Shown in pieces: positions 18,689 to 27,189 of a DNA stretch of 64,000 nucleotides. The stretch spans positions 15,351 to 79,350 of the forward strand of contig CAKTTC010000010.1 in NCBI GenBank assembly GCA_934613645.1, in the 5' to 3' direction. Made by a program: the position numbers and the translations under genes. Every line of letters begins with the position of its first letter. The stretch's first letter is position 1. The notes beneath the pieces were generated by a model. The model had not been told where the DNA came from and did not search any database. It worked only from the letters and a program-made list of their open reading frames with translations. Origin of the DNA: an uncultured Opitutales bacterium (GTDB lineage Bacteria > Verrucomicrobiota > Verrucomicrobiia > Opitutales > Intestinicryptomonadaceae).

Positions 18689-18707
18689 CAAGGGGCTTCG
18701 CCCCTTG
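18689..18707 (-). terminator. Hairpin abutting the priA stop codon (CAAGGGGC... copy 2)
   Basis: Identical to the 18396-18414 hairpin and placed immediately after the priA stop on the minus strand. There is no U-tract, so it is either an mRNA 3'-end stabiliser or a weak terminator, and at the same time a member of the repeat system. Confidence 0.5.
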
Positions 18708-20927
18708 CTACATGAGGGAGAGGGGGTCAGTGTCAATAACGTCCTCAATGTCTTGGTCGAAGGGGAACTCTTTTTTCAGCTCGCCAATCGCGCGTATCAC
18801 CGCCCTCACCGAGTTCGTGAAGTAGCATATGTGCCAGCGGTAGAAGTCCTCAATGCGTTCTACGGGCGCGGGCGTTGGGGGCGTCATTGAACAGATGTCG
18901 CCGAAAGCCGTTTCCGCGCGCTTTTCCCATTCGGCGAGAACGAACGCAAGCTTGTCCTGATTGCGTGCGCGGAATATGTGGCGGATTATCCTGATTGAGG
19001 GTGGATACCTGTATTCGGTGCGGTTTTCAAGCTCCTCTTCGAGGAACGCCTGCATGTCGTCGCGCTTGGCATACTGAATCGGCGGGGCTTCGGGGTGCTT
19101 GGTTTGTATTACCACTTCGCCGTCGCATTCGCCTCGGCCTGCGCGCCCCGCGACTTGGACGATGAGCTGGTAGGTGCGCTCGGCGGAGCGGAAATCGGGC
19201 ATGTTCAGACTTATGTCGGCGTCGATTATTCCCACAAGCGTAACGCGGGGGAAGTCAAGCCCCTTTGTAATCATCTGCGTGCCTATGAGAATGTCGAGAT
19301 TGCCCATTCTGAAGTTGCCGAGAACGCGGCGGTAGTCGTCGCGGTGCGCCATGGTGTCGCGGTCCATTCGCCCGATTCGCGCGCGCGGGAAAATAGACGC
19401 GAGAACGTCTTCGATTTTCTGCGTGCCGTAGCCCTTCCATTTCGCCCTGTCGGAGCCGCATTTGGGGCATTTGAGCGGGGCGGGGGCGGTGTAGCCGCAC
19501 ATGTGGCACTTTACGATGTTCTCCTTTTTGTGCCAAGTAAGCGATACCGCACAATGCGGGCACGTTGCAACCTCGCCGCAGTCGGGACACTCGAAGAGCT
19601 TTGAGTATCCGCGGCGGTTGAGGAACAGGATTGTCTGCTCGTTGCGCTCCAGTCGCGCGGCGATTTTATCGACGAGCATTTGCGAAAGAAGCGGCGATTT
19701 CTCGTATTTCATATCTACAATGAACGAGACCGGAAGCCTGCTTTTGTCTACGCGCGTTTTTATTTCCGAAAGCCCGTATTTGCCGATTTTCGTGTTGTAG
19801 AGCGTCTCGAGCGACGGCGTTGCCGAGCCGAGCACGCAGGCGGAGTTGCAGAGTTTTGCGCGCATAACGGCGGCGTCGCGCCCGTTGTAGCGCGGGGTTT
19901 TATCCTGCTTGTAGGCGGTGTCGTGCTCTTCGTCTACGATGATTAGGCGCAGGTTTTTCATCGGGGCGAAAATGCAGCTGCGCGCGCCCACGACAATTCG
20001 CGCCTTGCCCGAAGCCAGCGCGCGCCAGGCATCGAGCCGCTGGCCGTCGGTGAGCGCGCTGTGCCAGAGCACAAGTCCGTATTCCGAGAACCTGCTTCTG
20101 AGGCGTCCCACAGTCTGCGGCGTAAGCGAAATTTCGGGCACGAGGAACACGCAGCTGCCGCCGTTTTCGAGGACTTTTTGCATTGTCTGCATATACACTT
20201 CGGTCTTGCCCGAACCTGTTATTCCGTAGAGCAGGCGGGTTTTGAAGACGCCCGAAGAGATGTCGGCAACGATGTCGTCGAAGGCTTTTTGCTGCTGCTC
20301 GTTGAGGACGTGCGGAGTGGGCGCGACGCGCTCGGCTGAGGAGAGGTCGTCGTCGAACGCAGTGCGCTGGACGACTTTGTTGGAAATGCTCACCACGCCT
20401 TTCTTCGCCAGCGATTCCGCACTTTGCGCGGAGACCGAAAGCATTTTCATCAGAGCCGACTGCAGCACGCCCTCGCGGTTTTCGAGCAGATACTCGTAGA
20501 TTTTCGCCTGCATGGGGGCGCGGCGTTTGAGGGCGTCAAGCTCCTCTGCGGAAAGCTCGCGCGCAAGCTCTACGTGCTTGGCCTCAAGCGCGGATTTCCC
20601 CGAGCGCACCACTGCGGGAATCATCGTTTCAAGCACCGACTGCGTAGAGGCGCAGTAGTAGCTTTTTATCCATTCGGCAAGCTCCACGAGGTCGGGGGAA
20701 AGCACGGGTTCGGGCTGGACAAGCGAATATATTTTGCGCAGCTTGAACGCCTGCTTTGCGGGGTCGAAATCTTCGATTTTTTTGACAATTCCCGCCGCCG
20801 CCGTGTTGCGCAGCGGCACGTTTACCATTGAGCCGACCTGAACGGAAAGCCTTTCGTCGATTTCGTATGAAAGGTCTTTGTCCAAGCCCGAGAACAGGGA
20901 AATTACAGCTGTTTTTCTGCCCTCCAT
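18708..20927 (-). CDS. priA: Primosomal protein N' (replication restart helicase)
   Basis: 3'-to-5' helicase that rebuilds the replisome at stalled forks. The 739-aa protein has the N-terminal fork-binding domain. Its helicase core has Walker A GITGSGKTEVY near residue 205, IVDEEHD near 305 and NRRGYSK near 425. The zinc-finger cysteines CPDCGEVATCPHC and CHMCGY...CPKCGS lie near 435-485. The ATG at 20927 is chosen because conserved sequence begins there. It is the last gene of the long minus-strand operon from pheS. Confidence 0.96.
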   Translation of the reverse strand: MEGRKTAVISLFSGLDKDLSYEIDERLSVQVGSMVNVPLRNTAAAGIVKKIEDFDPAKQAFKLRKIYSLVQPEPVLSPDLVELAEWIKSYYCASTQSVLETMIPAVVRSGKSALEAKHVELARELSAEELDALKRRAPMQAKIYEYLLENREGVLQSALMKMLSVSAQSAESLAKKGVVSISNKVVQRTAFDDDLSSAERVAPTPHVLNEQQQKAFDDIVADISSGVFKTRLLYGITGSGKTEVYMQTMQKVLENGGSCVFLVPEISLTPQTVGRLRSRFSEYGLVLWHSALTDGQRLDAWRALASGKARIVVGARSCIFAPMKNLRLIIVDEEHDTAYKQDKTPRYNGRDAAVMRAKLCNSACVLGSATPSLETLYNTKIGKYGLSEIKTRVDKSRLPVSFIVDMKYEKSPLLSQMLVDKIAARLERNEQTILFLNRRGYSKLFECPDCGEVATCPHCAVSLTWHKKENIVKCHMCGYTAPAPLKCPKCGSDRAKWKGYGTQKIEDVLASIFPRARIGRMDRDTMAHRDDYRRVLGNFRMGNLDILIGTQMITKGLDFPRVTLVGIIDADISLNMPDFRSAERTYQLIVQVAGRAGRGECDGEVVIQTKHPEAPPIQYAKRDDMQAFLEEELENRTEYRYPPSIRIIRHIFRARNQDKLAFVLAEWEKRAETAFGDICSMTPPTPAPVERIEDFYRWHICYFTNSVRAVIRAIGELKKEFPFDQDIEDVIDTDPLSLM

Positions 20928-20928
20928 T

Positions 20929-21678
20929 TTATTTTGCCAGTTTTTGATACGCCGTTTTTGCCGACTTGCGCGGAATGGAAATTTCGGCGCAGAGGAATTT
21001 TTCGGCGGCGTTGCGGCGCACTTGCATTTCCGTTCCCGCGCCGAGCAGTTCAAGCTTGCGCCGCTGTGCGGGGGTTTGTGAAAGCGATTGTTCGGAGGGC
21101 GCGGAATTGTCGAACGCCGTTATGCGCAGTAGAATGCGGGAGCTTTCGAGGTCGGCTACAATGCGCGCGCGGCGGAATTTTTTTATCTCGCGGGCTTCGT
21201 CGAATTCGAGCGCGTCGAGATATTCGGCAATCGCGGCGACGTCGGCTTCGGCCTCTGCGAGGTGCTTCGGTGTGGCGAAATCGGCGGCGGGAAATTCGGC
21301 GAAATCGCCCGAGAAGCGCACGAGCAGCTTTTTGTCTTCGCGCCTTGTTTTGAAATTGGCGCGCAGAAGCTTGTCGATTTTCGAATTTTCGGCGACTTCA
21401 AACGCTCCGCATACCGACGCATTCTTTTGCGTGTTTAGCACCTTCACGACTGCCGCGGCGGAGTCGGAAACCCCGTCGAAATCGGGATACCCCGCGAACG
21501 CCGCCGCCATTGAAAGCGTCATTTCAAGCTGGGCGTCGGCGATGTCGTTGTGGACTACTTCGAAAATTTTTGCAAACAGCACCTTGGGCGCGGCAGTGCG
21601 TATGGTTGCGCATTCGTCGGCGCGAACCGCGCATACCGAAAACGCAAACGCCAGAAAAACTGCCGCAAAAATTCTCAT
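20929..21678 (-). CDS. Secreted protein of unknown function
   Basis: A 249-aa protein with a signal peptide (MRIFAAVFLAFAFSVCAVRAD) from the ATG at 21678. The mature part is alternating alpha/beta, acidic, with no motif I recognise, and has an odd Ser/Gln-rich stretch (SAPSEQSLSQTPAQRR) near residue 205. It lies between the peptide permease gene (4-bp overlap upstream) and priA (1 bp downstream), so it is translated in the same operon. Confidence 0.6.
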   Translation of the reverse strand: MRIFAAVFLAFAFSVCAVRADECATIRTAAPKVLFAKIFEVVHNDIADAQLEMTLSMAAAFAGYPDFDGVSDSAAAVVKVLNTQKNASVCGAFEVAENSKIDKLLRANFKTRREDKKLLVRFSGDFAEFPAADFATPKHLAEAEADVAAIAEYLDALEFDEAREIKKFRRARIVADLESSRILLRITAFDNSAPSEQSLSQTPAQRRKLELLGAGTEMQVRRNAAEKFLCAEISIPRKSAKTAYQKLAK

Positions 21679-23963
21679 AGCGAATCCCTTTTCGGGTCGG
21701 CTATATCGCGCAAAACGTCGCCGAGCATATTGAACGAAAGCACCGCCGCGAAAATGGCGACCCCGGGGGAGAGAAGCCACCAGAAGCCGAGCATGAGAAC
21801 TTTGGTGTCGTTCTGCGCCTGCGCAAGCATAAGCCCCCACGACGCCGAAGGCTCCTGTATGCCAAGCCCGAGGAACGACAACGCCGCCTCTCCCAGTATG
21901 TATGCGGGAATAGAGAGCGTAGCCCCCACAATCAAGTAGCTCAGAACGTTCGGCAGAAAATGCTTTATTATGATTTTCACGGGCGATTCCCCCATTGCCT
22001 TCGCCGCCTGAACGTATTGCCTGTTCGCCAGCGAAAGCGACATTCCCCTGATTACGCGCGCCGTCGATGCCCAGCCGAGCAGCGACAAAATCACCACAAT
22101 CATTGCATACATTTGCGAGCTGTCGAAGTGTTGCGCCAACGCCGAGCGCATTGCAAGCAGCAGATAGAGGCTGGGCACTGCCATCAAAAATTCGACCACG
22201 CGCATTGAAACGAAGTCGAACGTGCCGCCGAAATATCCCGCAAGTCCGCCCACCAAAAAGCCTATAACCATAGTTATTGCAATGCCCACAAAGCCTATGC
22301 TGAGCGAAATGCGCGCGCCGTAAAGCAGGCGTGAGAACACGTCGCGCCCGGTGGAGTCGGAACCGAGCAGGAAAATGCGGGCGTCGGCGGCGGAACTGTC
22401 GGGCTGGAAAAGTTTGTAGGGGAAGGGGATTACGCCGAAAATCTTGTAGTCGTATTTCGGGTCGGTGGATTTAACGAAGAAATCGACTTTCACAAGCCCG
22501 CCTTCAATGGGTTCGTATTTTGCAATGCTCGGGTCGGCGTTGCGGTATGTTTTTACGAACAGCTTACCCTCTTTGAAAACGAACCCCGTAGGCGGGTGGA
22601 ACGATTTGTCCAAGCACTGGCGTTCGGGCTCGTAGGGGGCGATGAACGGCGCAAACACGGCGCACGCATACATAACCGCCATTACCGACAGCGCGGCAAG
22701 TCCGCGCTTCGACTTCGCCGCGGCGGGCAGCAGGTTCTTGCAGAAAAACGCAGCCGCCCACACAAAACCCGCGGCAAGCAGAAGACCGAGAACGCCCAAC
22801 AACGCGACGCCCGCCCACACTGCGGCGGTTTTCATTGCGGGCGTCAAATTCTGGCAGACGCTTGTTGCGGCTACGGCAAAGGCGCATATCAGCGCGAATA
22901 TTGCCGATATTTTCAGAAGCGGAACGGGCTTGTCGTCAAGGCGTATGCGCGGGTCGGCGGCGGCAAGGAGAATGTCGGCAATCAGCTGTCCGAGAACGAG
23001 CATTGCGCAGCCTATCATCACGCCCGCCATAACAACATACTGATCCTGTTTTACGATTGCCGCGTATATCAGCTGCCCCAACCCGGGGTAGTTCATCACG
23101 TTTTCGACCAGAAGCGCGCCCGAGAGCAGCCCCGCAAAAGCGAAGCCGAACGACGTTATAATGGGATTGAGGGCGTTGCGCAGAACGTGCCTGAACATTA
23201 TGGCGTTTTCGCCCAGACCTTTCGCGCGGGCGGTCGTCACGAATTCTGCGTGCGAATAGTCCAGAAAATTTCCGCGCATAACGCGCAAAATTGAGGCTAT
23301 CGAGCCTACCGAAAGCACGAGCGCGGGCAGAACCAGATGCTCGAGGTAGTCGGCGGCGCGCCCCATCGGCGACATAAATTCGTGCAGAATCGACATCTGT
23401 CCGCCCGTCGGCAGAATGCCGCTTACCGCCGCAAACAGCACCGCCAGCAGCGCGAGGAAGAAATACGGAATGCTCAGGGCTGCGTATGAGAGCATTGAGC
23501 AGATTTTGTCGAAAACCGAATCCTTTTTCACAGCCGCCAAAACGCCGAGCGGTATTGCCACCGCGTATGAAAGGAACATACTTGCAAGCGCAAGCGCGAG
23601 CGTGGGAACTATGCGCTGGGCGATGAGTTCGCCCACGGGAATTTTGTAGCTCCAAGAGTAGCCGAAGTCGGGCGCGCCGAAAAATACCGCAGAATGTTTG
23701 TGCGCCTCCTTTTCGGGCAGAAGCAGGTTTGTTTTCAGCGGCGACACTCCGTTGAGCCAGCGCGCGTATTGCACGAACCACGGCTTGTCAAGCCCGAGGC
23801 GTATTTCCTCCTGCCTGACGATTTCGGGCGAAATGTCTTTGGAGTTGCGCGCCTCGCTCAAAAAGTCTCCCGGGGCGAGATACATCAGCAGGAAAACAAG
23901 CACGCTTATTGCGAACATAAGCGGGATTGTTGCAAGCAGGCGGCGAAGAAGAAAGCGCGTCAT
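21675..23963 (-). CDS. Oligopeptide ABC transporter permease, OppB and OppC fused
   Basis: Inner-membrane channel of a peptide importer. The 762-aa protein is two permeases in one chain. Residues 1 to about 345 are an OppB/DppB unit (MTRFLLRRLLATIPLMFAIS, coupling loop near VTTARAKGLGENAIMFRHVL). After a linker with about three extra membrane segments, an OppC/DppC unit follows from about 415 (LLGSDSTGRDVFSRLLYGAR, coupling loop YVQAAKAMGESPVKIIIKHF). Normally these are separate genes. The binding-protein gene overlaps upstream by 4 bp; no ATPase genes are nearby. Start ATG at 23963. Confidence 0.9.
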   Translation of the reverse strand: MTRFLLRRLLATIPLMFAISVLVFLLMYLAPGDFLSEARNSKDISPEIVRQEEIRLGLDKPWFVQYARWLNGVSPLKTNLLLPEKEAHKHSAVFFGAPDFGYSWSYKIPVGELIAQRIVPTLALALASMFLSYAVAIPLGVLAAVKKDSVFDKICSMLSYAALSIPYFFLALLAVLFAAVSGILPTGGQMSILHEFMSPMGRAADYLEHLVLPALVLSVGSIASILRVMRGNFLDYSHAEFVTTARAKGLGENAIMFRHVLRNALNPIITSFGFAFAGLLSGALLVENVMNYPGLGQLIYAAIVKQDQYVVMAGVMIGCAMLVLGQLIADILLAAADPRIRLDDKPVPLLKISAIFALICAFAVAATSVCQNLTPAMKTAAVWAGVALLGVLGLLLAAGFVWAAAFFCKNLLPAAAKSKRGLAALSVMAVMYACAVFAPFIAPYEPERQCLDKSFHPPTGFVFKEGKLFVKTYRNADPSIAKYEPIEGGLVKVDFFVKSTDPKYDYKIFGVIPFPYKLFQPDSSAADARIFLLGSDSTGRDVFSRLLYGARISLSIGFVGIAITMVIGFLVGGLAGYFGGTFDFVSMRVVEFLMAVPSLYLLLAMRSALAQHFDSSQMYAMIVVILSLLGWASTARVIRGMSLSLANRQYVQAAKAMGESPVKIIIKHFLPNVLSYLIVGATLSIPAYILGEAALSFLGLGIQEPSASWGLMLAQAQNDTKVLMLGFWWLLSPGVAIFAAVLSFNMLGDVLRDIADPKRDSL

Positions 23964-25822
23964 TTTCCGCCCTCCGTGTAGAGTTCGTCCAAATTCCAGA
24001 TAACCGAGCCTATCGGCGGCACGCGCACGTTCTCCCACTTTTCGAGAATGCCCGAGTAGCTCATGGGGGTTGTCAGGAACAGCAGCGGCAGTTCGCGCGC
24101 GAAAATGTTTTGCATTTCGAAAATCAGCTTTCTGCGCTTTTCGGGGTTTAGCTCCGTTTCCTGCGCGTCCATAATTGCGTCGATTTCCCTTTCCCAGTTT
24201 GTCGCGGGCGATTTTTGGCGCGGATACCAAACGTGCAGGAAACCGTCGGAGCGGTAGATTGCCTTGCCGCCGGTGGGGTCGCCGCCGCCTGTGAAGCCTA
24301 TCATTGCGGCTTCGTAGTCGAACGTGTTGTCGATTTTAGAGACTATCGCCGCGAAGTCCAGAAACTTCAGCCGGACTGAAATGCCGATTGCCCGCATGTT
24401 TTCGACGAACGTAGTGGCGGTTGTGGTGGAGTTTTGCGAGCCGTCTGCCACTATGAAATCGAATTCAACGGCGTTCCCGTCGGCGTCGAAAAGCGCGCCG
24501 TTTTCGCCGTATTTAAAGCCCGCCTTCAGCAGCAGCGCGCGCGCGGATTCGGGCGAATACGCGTATTTCGGCGTGTCGGGATTGTGCCACTTTTTGTTGG
24601 CGGGGCTTATGATTGAGTCGAGCTTTACCGCGCGCGAAAACCACACGCTTTTAATCAGCCCGTCGCGGTCTATTGCCTGCATTACTGCGCGGCGGAAATC
24701 GGCGTTTTTAAACCATTTGAGCTTGTAGGGTTTGACGAACGGCGCGCCGTTTTTGCCCTTTTCGGGGTTTTGGTTGAACCAGATGAAGGAGATTGACGTG
24801 TCTGCTCCGCGCTCGTAGATTTTGAATTTGTAGGTGTGCGCGTAGTTTTTCACCCAGGCGTAGTCGTTGGCAGATACTGCGGCGGCGTCGCACTGACCGG
24901 TGGCGAAGAGGATTGTGGACGTGTTGGCGTCGGCTACGAATTTGTAGACGAGGAAGTCTATATACGGCAGGCGTCGGCGTCGGCTGTCGGCGCGCCAGTA
25001 GTGCGGGTTGGGGCGCAGCACGAGCGATTCCCCCGGTTTGTATGAGTATATTGTCCACGCGCCCGTGGAGACAATTTCGGAGGGGTTGTTTATTGCCGTT
25101 TTTGTTGACCACGCCTGCTGGAACGTTCCGTCTTCAACCGCCTTTTGCAGTTTGTGTTTCGGCAGAATTTCAATGAAGCCGATGTCGGTAAGAAACGGCG
25201 CGTAGACTTTTTTTGTGGAAAACCGCACTGTGTATTTGTCGATTTTCTCGCATTTGACGGGCTCTCCGCCGATTGTAAACTGTCCCGCGTAGCGCGACGG
25301 ATACTGAAGCAGCGTCGCGCCCGTAAGCGGGTCTTTGCGGACATTGCCCGCGGCGTCGGTGAGCGGGCGGAAGATTGTCTCGAACGTGAAAACAACGTCG
25401 TCGGCGGTGAAGTCCGCGCCGTCCGAAAATTTCACGCCTTCGCGCAGGCGGAACGTATACGTTTTGCCGTCGGGCGAGACTTCCCAGCTTTTGGCGAGCG
25501 CGGGCACGCTTTCCTGCTTGAACGGGTCGTAGCTTACGAGAGCCGACATCATCATCGAGATTGCGTCCGCCGAATATGCGTCGCTTGAAACGAGCGGGTT
25601 GAAAGTTTTCGGCTCTTGCGACATTGCAAGCACGAACACCCCGCCGTATTTCCCTACTTTACAGCCCGATATTTCCGCGTCGGCGGGCAGGGGGAATTCG
25701 CCCCTCTTTACCTGCGGGGGCTGCGAGCACCCCGCCAAAGCCGCCGCACACGCCGCCAGAACCGCCGCACACACTCGGCGGCAGCGTCCGCGCAACGCCG
25801 ACAATTTTACGGAATCAGGCAT
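23960..25822 (-). CDS. Peptide-binding lipoprotein of an ABC importer (SBP family 5)
   Basis: A 620-aa lipoprotein delivering oligopeptides to the fused permease. An N-terminal stretch (AAVLAACAAALAGCSQPP) ends in the lipobox LAGC. SBP_bac_5 features follow: KTFNPLVSSDAYSA, SYDPFKQESVPALAKSWEVS, TYTFRLREGVKFSDG and the region around FRRAVMQAIDRDGLI. The ATG at 25822 overlaps the tatC end by 8 bp. A longer start in frame at 25843 would lie inside tatC. The sequence between start and lipobox is rather basic and long (about 30 aa). Confidence 0.88.
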   Translation of the reverse strand: MPDSVKLSALRGRCRRVCAAVLAACAAALAGCSQPPQVKRGEFPLPADAEISGCKVGKYGGVFVLAMSQEPKTFNPLVSSDAYSADAISMMMSALVSYDPFKQESVPALAKSWEVSPDGKTYTFRLREGVKFSDGADFTADDVVFTFETIFRPLTDAAGNVRKDPLTGATLLQYPSRYAGQFTIGGEPVKCEKIDKYTVRFSTKKVYAPFLTDIGFIEILPKHKLQKAVEDGTFQQAWSTKTAINNPSEIVSTGAWTIYSYKPGESLVLRPNPHYWRADSRRRRLPYIDFLVYKFVADANTSTILFATGQCDAAAVSANDYAWVKNYAHTYKFKIYERGADTSISFIWFNQNPEKGKNGAPFVKPYKLKWFKNADFRRAVMQAIDRDGLIKSVWFSRAVKLDSIISPANKKWHNPDTPKYAYSPESARALLLKAGFKYGENGALFDADGNAVEFDFIVADGSQNSTTTATTFVENMRAIGISVRLKFLDFAAIVSKIDNTFDYEAAMIGFTGGGDPTGGKAIYRSDGFLHVWYPRQKSPATNWEREIDAIMDAQETELNPEKRRKLIFEMQNIFARELPLLFLTTPMSYSGILEKWENVRVPPIGSVIWNLDELYTEGGK

Positions 25823-27188
25823 TTGTTTCTTTTTCGGAAACATTATCGGATTTATTCCCCGCAGTGTTTAGATTCCAATCGGGAGCCATAAACGAAGTGT
25901 CGGGGGCGTTAAGCTCCCAGCGGGGCGAAAAGTCCATAACGTATTTGTTGCGCTTGCCGTAGTTGATGTAGCCTTCGGGCTGCTCGGAATCGAGCTGTTC
26001 CATGTAGGCGTCAAGCCCGTAGTCGTCGTCCAGATTGTATTCGTCGTCGAGGTTGTCGAGTTCGTCGTAGGCTCTGTCTTCGGTGGGTTTGTAGCCCGAC
26101 TCCGCGCCTTCGGAGCTTTGCAGACGCTTGCGCTCCTGTTCCTCTTCGCGCTCTTCGGCGAGCCTTCTTTGGGCTTCTTCGCGGACGAATTCCTTGTGTT
26201 CGCGCTCCTCTTCGGCCTGCGCGGCAGCCTCTTCTTCGGCTTCTTTGGCGAGCTTTTTGCGGCGCATAATTATGCCTATGCGCAGCGAGATTTCATACAT
26301 CAGATAAAGCGGCGTTGCCAGCGCGATTTGCGTGATGCAGTCGGGCGGCGTGACTATTGCCGCGAACACAACTATTATCAGAATCACGACGCGCCTGTTT
26401 TTCTTCAGCCAGTCTACGCTCACAATGCCGAGGTAGACCAGAATGAATTCCAGCAGCGGCAGTTCGAACGTGAAGCCCACGGCAATCGTAACGCAAATTA
26501 CCATTGAGTAGTAGCTCATTGCGTCGGGGAACATTTCAAGCTGCATTCCCTGCGACATATACGCCATAAACGCAATGCCCATCGGCAACATAAACGTGAA
26601 CGCGAAGACCGACCCCACGAAAAACAGAATCAGCCCTACTATCACCCCCGGCGCGAGCATTTTAAGCTCGTTCGGCGTAAGCCCCGGCATTATGAAGCGC
26701 GCCGCAAAGAACAGCACGAACGGCAGCGAAAGCCCCAGTGAGCCGAGAAACCCAACCGACAGCCACACGAAAATGGGCGTTGTTATCGACATCGACCTCA
26801 GTTTGATGTCGGCAATCCAGCCGCTTTGGCTCGGCGCGTTTTTGACAAGCACCACGGTGTCGTCTTTTGGTATTACATAATACGGGCCGATTTTTTTCGC
26901 CTCCGCGTCGGGCTTGTCTTCAACCAGATACACGGGGCCTATTTTCTGCTCCGCAGCGGGCGTTTGCACCTGCTCCTGCCCGCAGTATGTAGCCAAAATG
27001 TCCTTCGCCTTGTTGAGGGGGAAGAGCATTAGCTTGTTGAAGTAGTAGAACCCGCAGACGACAATCAAAAACGCCAGCATAAAAACCGACAGCGACTTCA
27101 ATATAACGCCGCGCATTTCCTCCAAGTGGTCGAGGAAAGACATTTCGCCGTTATTGCTTTCGGGTTTGCTGTCGGTTTGTTCGGGCAT
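25815..27188 (-). CDS. tatC: Sec-independent protein translocase TatC with extended loop and tail
   Basis: Membrane receptor of the twin-arginine pathway. SFLDHLEEMRGVILKS near residue 16 is the TatC N-terminal signature; six membrane segments follow. At 457 aa it is nearly twice the usual 250. About 75 residues are inserted in the first periplasmic loop (around residues 60-135), and a cytoplasmic tail of about 150 residues follows the last span. The tail begins with a Glu/Arg-rich coiled coil (EEEAAAQAEEEREHKEFV) and continues with acidic Asp/Tyr-rich sequence. No tatA is in view. It starts 1 bp after pheT. Confidence 0.9.
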   Translation of the reverse strand: MPEQTDSKPESNNGEMSFLDHLEEMRGVILKSLSVFMLAFLIVVCGFYYFNKLMLFPLNKAKDILATYCGQEQVQTPAAEQKIGPVYLVEDKPDAEAKKIGPYYVIPKDDTVVLVKNAPSQSGWIADIKLRSMSITTPIFVWLSVGFLGSLGLSLPFVLFFAARFIMPGLTPNELKMLAPGVIVGLILFFVGSVFAFTFMLPMGIAFMAYMSQGMQLEMFPDAMSYYSMVICVTIAVGFTFELPLLEFILVYLGIVSVDWLKKNRRVVILIIVVFAAIVTPPDCITQIALATPLYLMYEISLRIGIIMRRKKLAKEAEEEAAAQAEEEREHKEFVREEAQRRLAEEREEEQERKRLQSSEGAESGYKPTEDRAYDELDNLDDEYNLDDDYGLDAYMEQLDSEQPEGYINYGKRNKYVMDFSPRWELNAPDTSFMAPDWNLNTAGNKSDNVSEKETNA

Positions 27189-27189
27189 A

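Noticed and set aside
17023..18707. Possible CRISPR array
   Set aside because: Repeats are palindromic and recurrent, but units differ in length, orientation and core, with no regular repeat-spacer alternation, and no cas operon is present.
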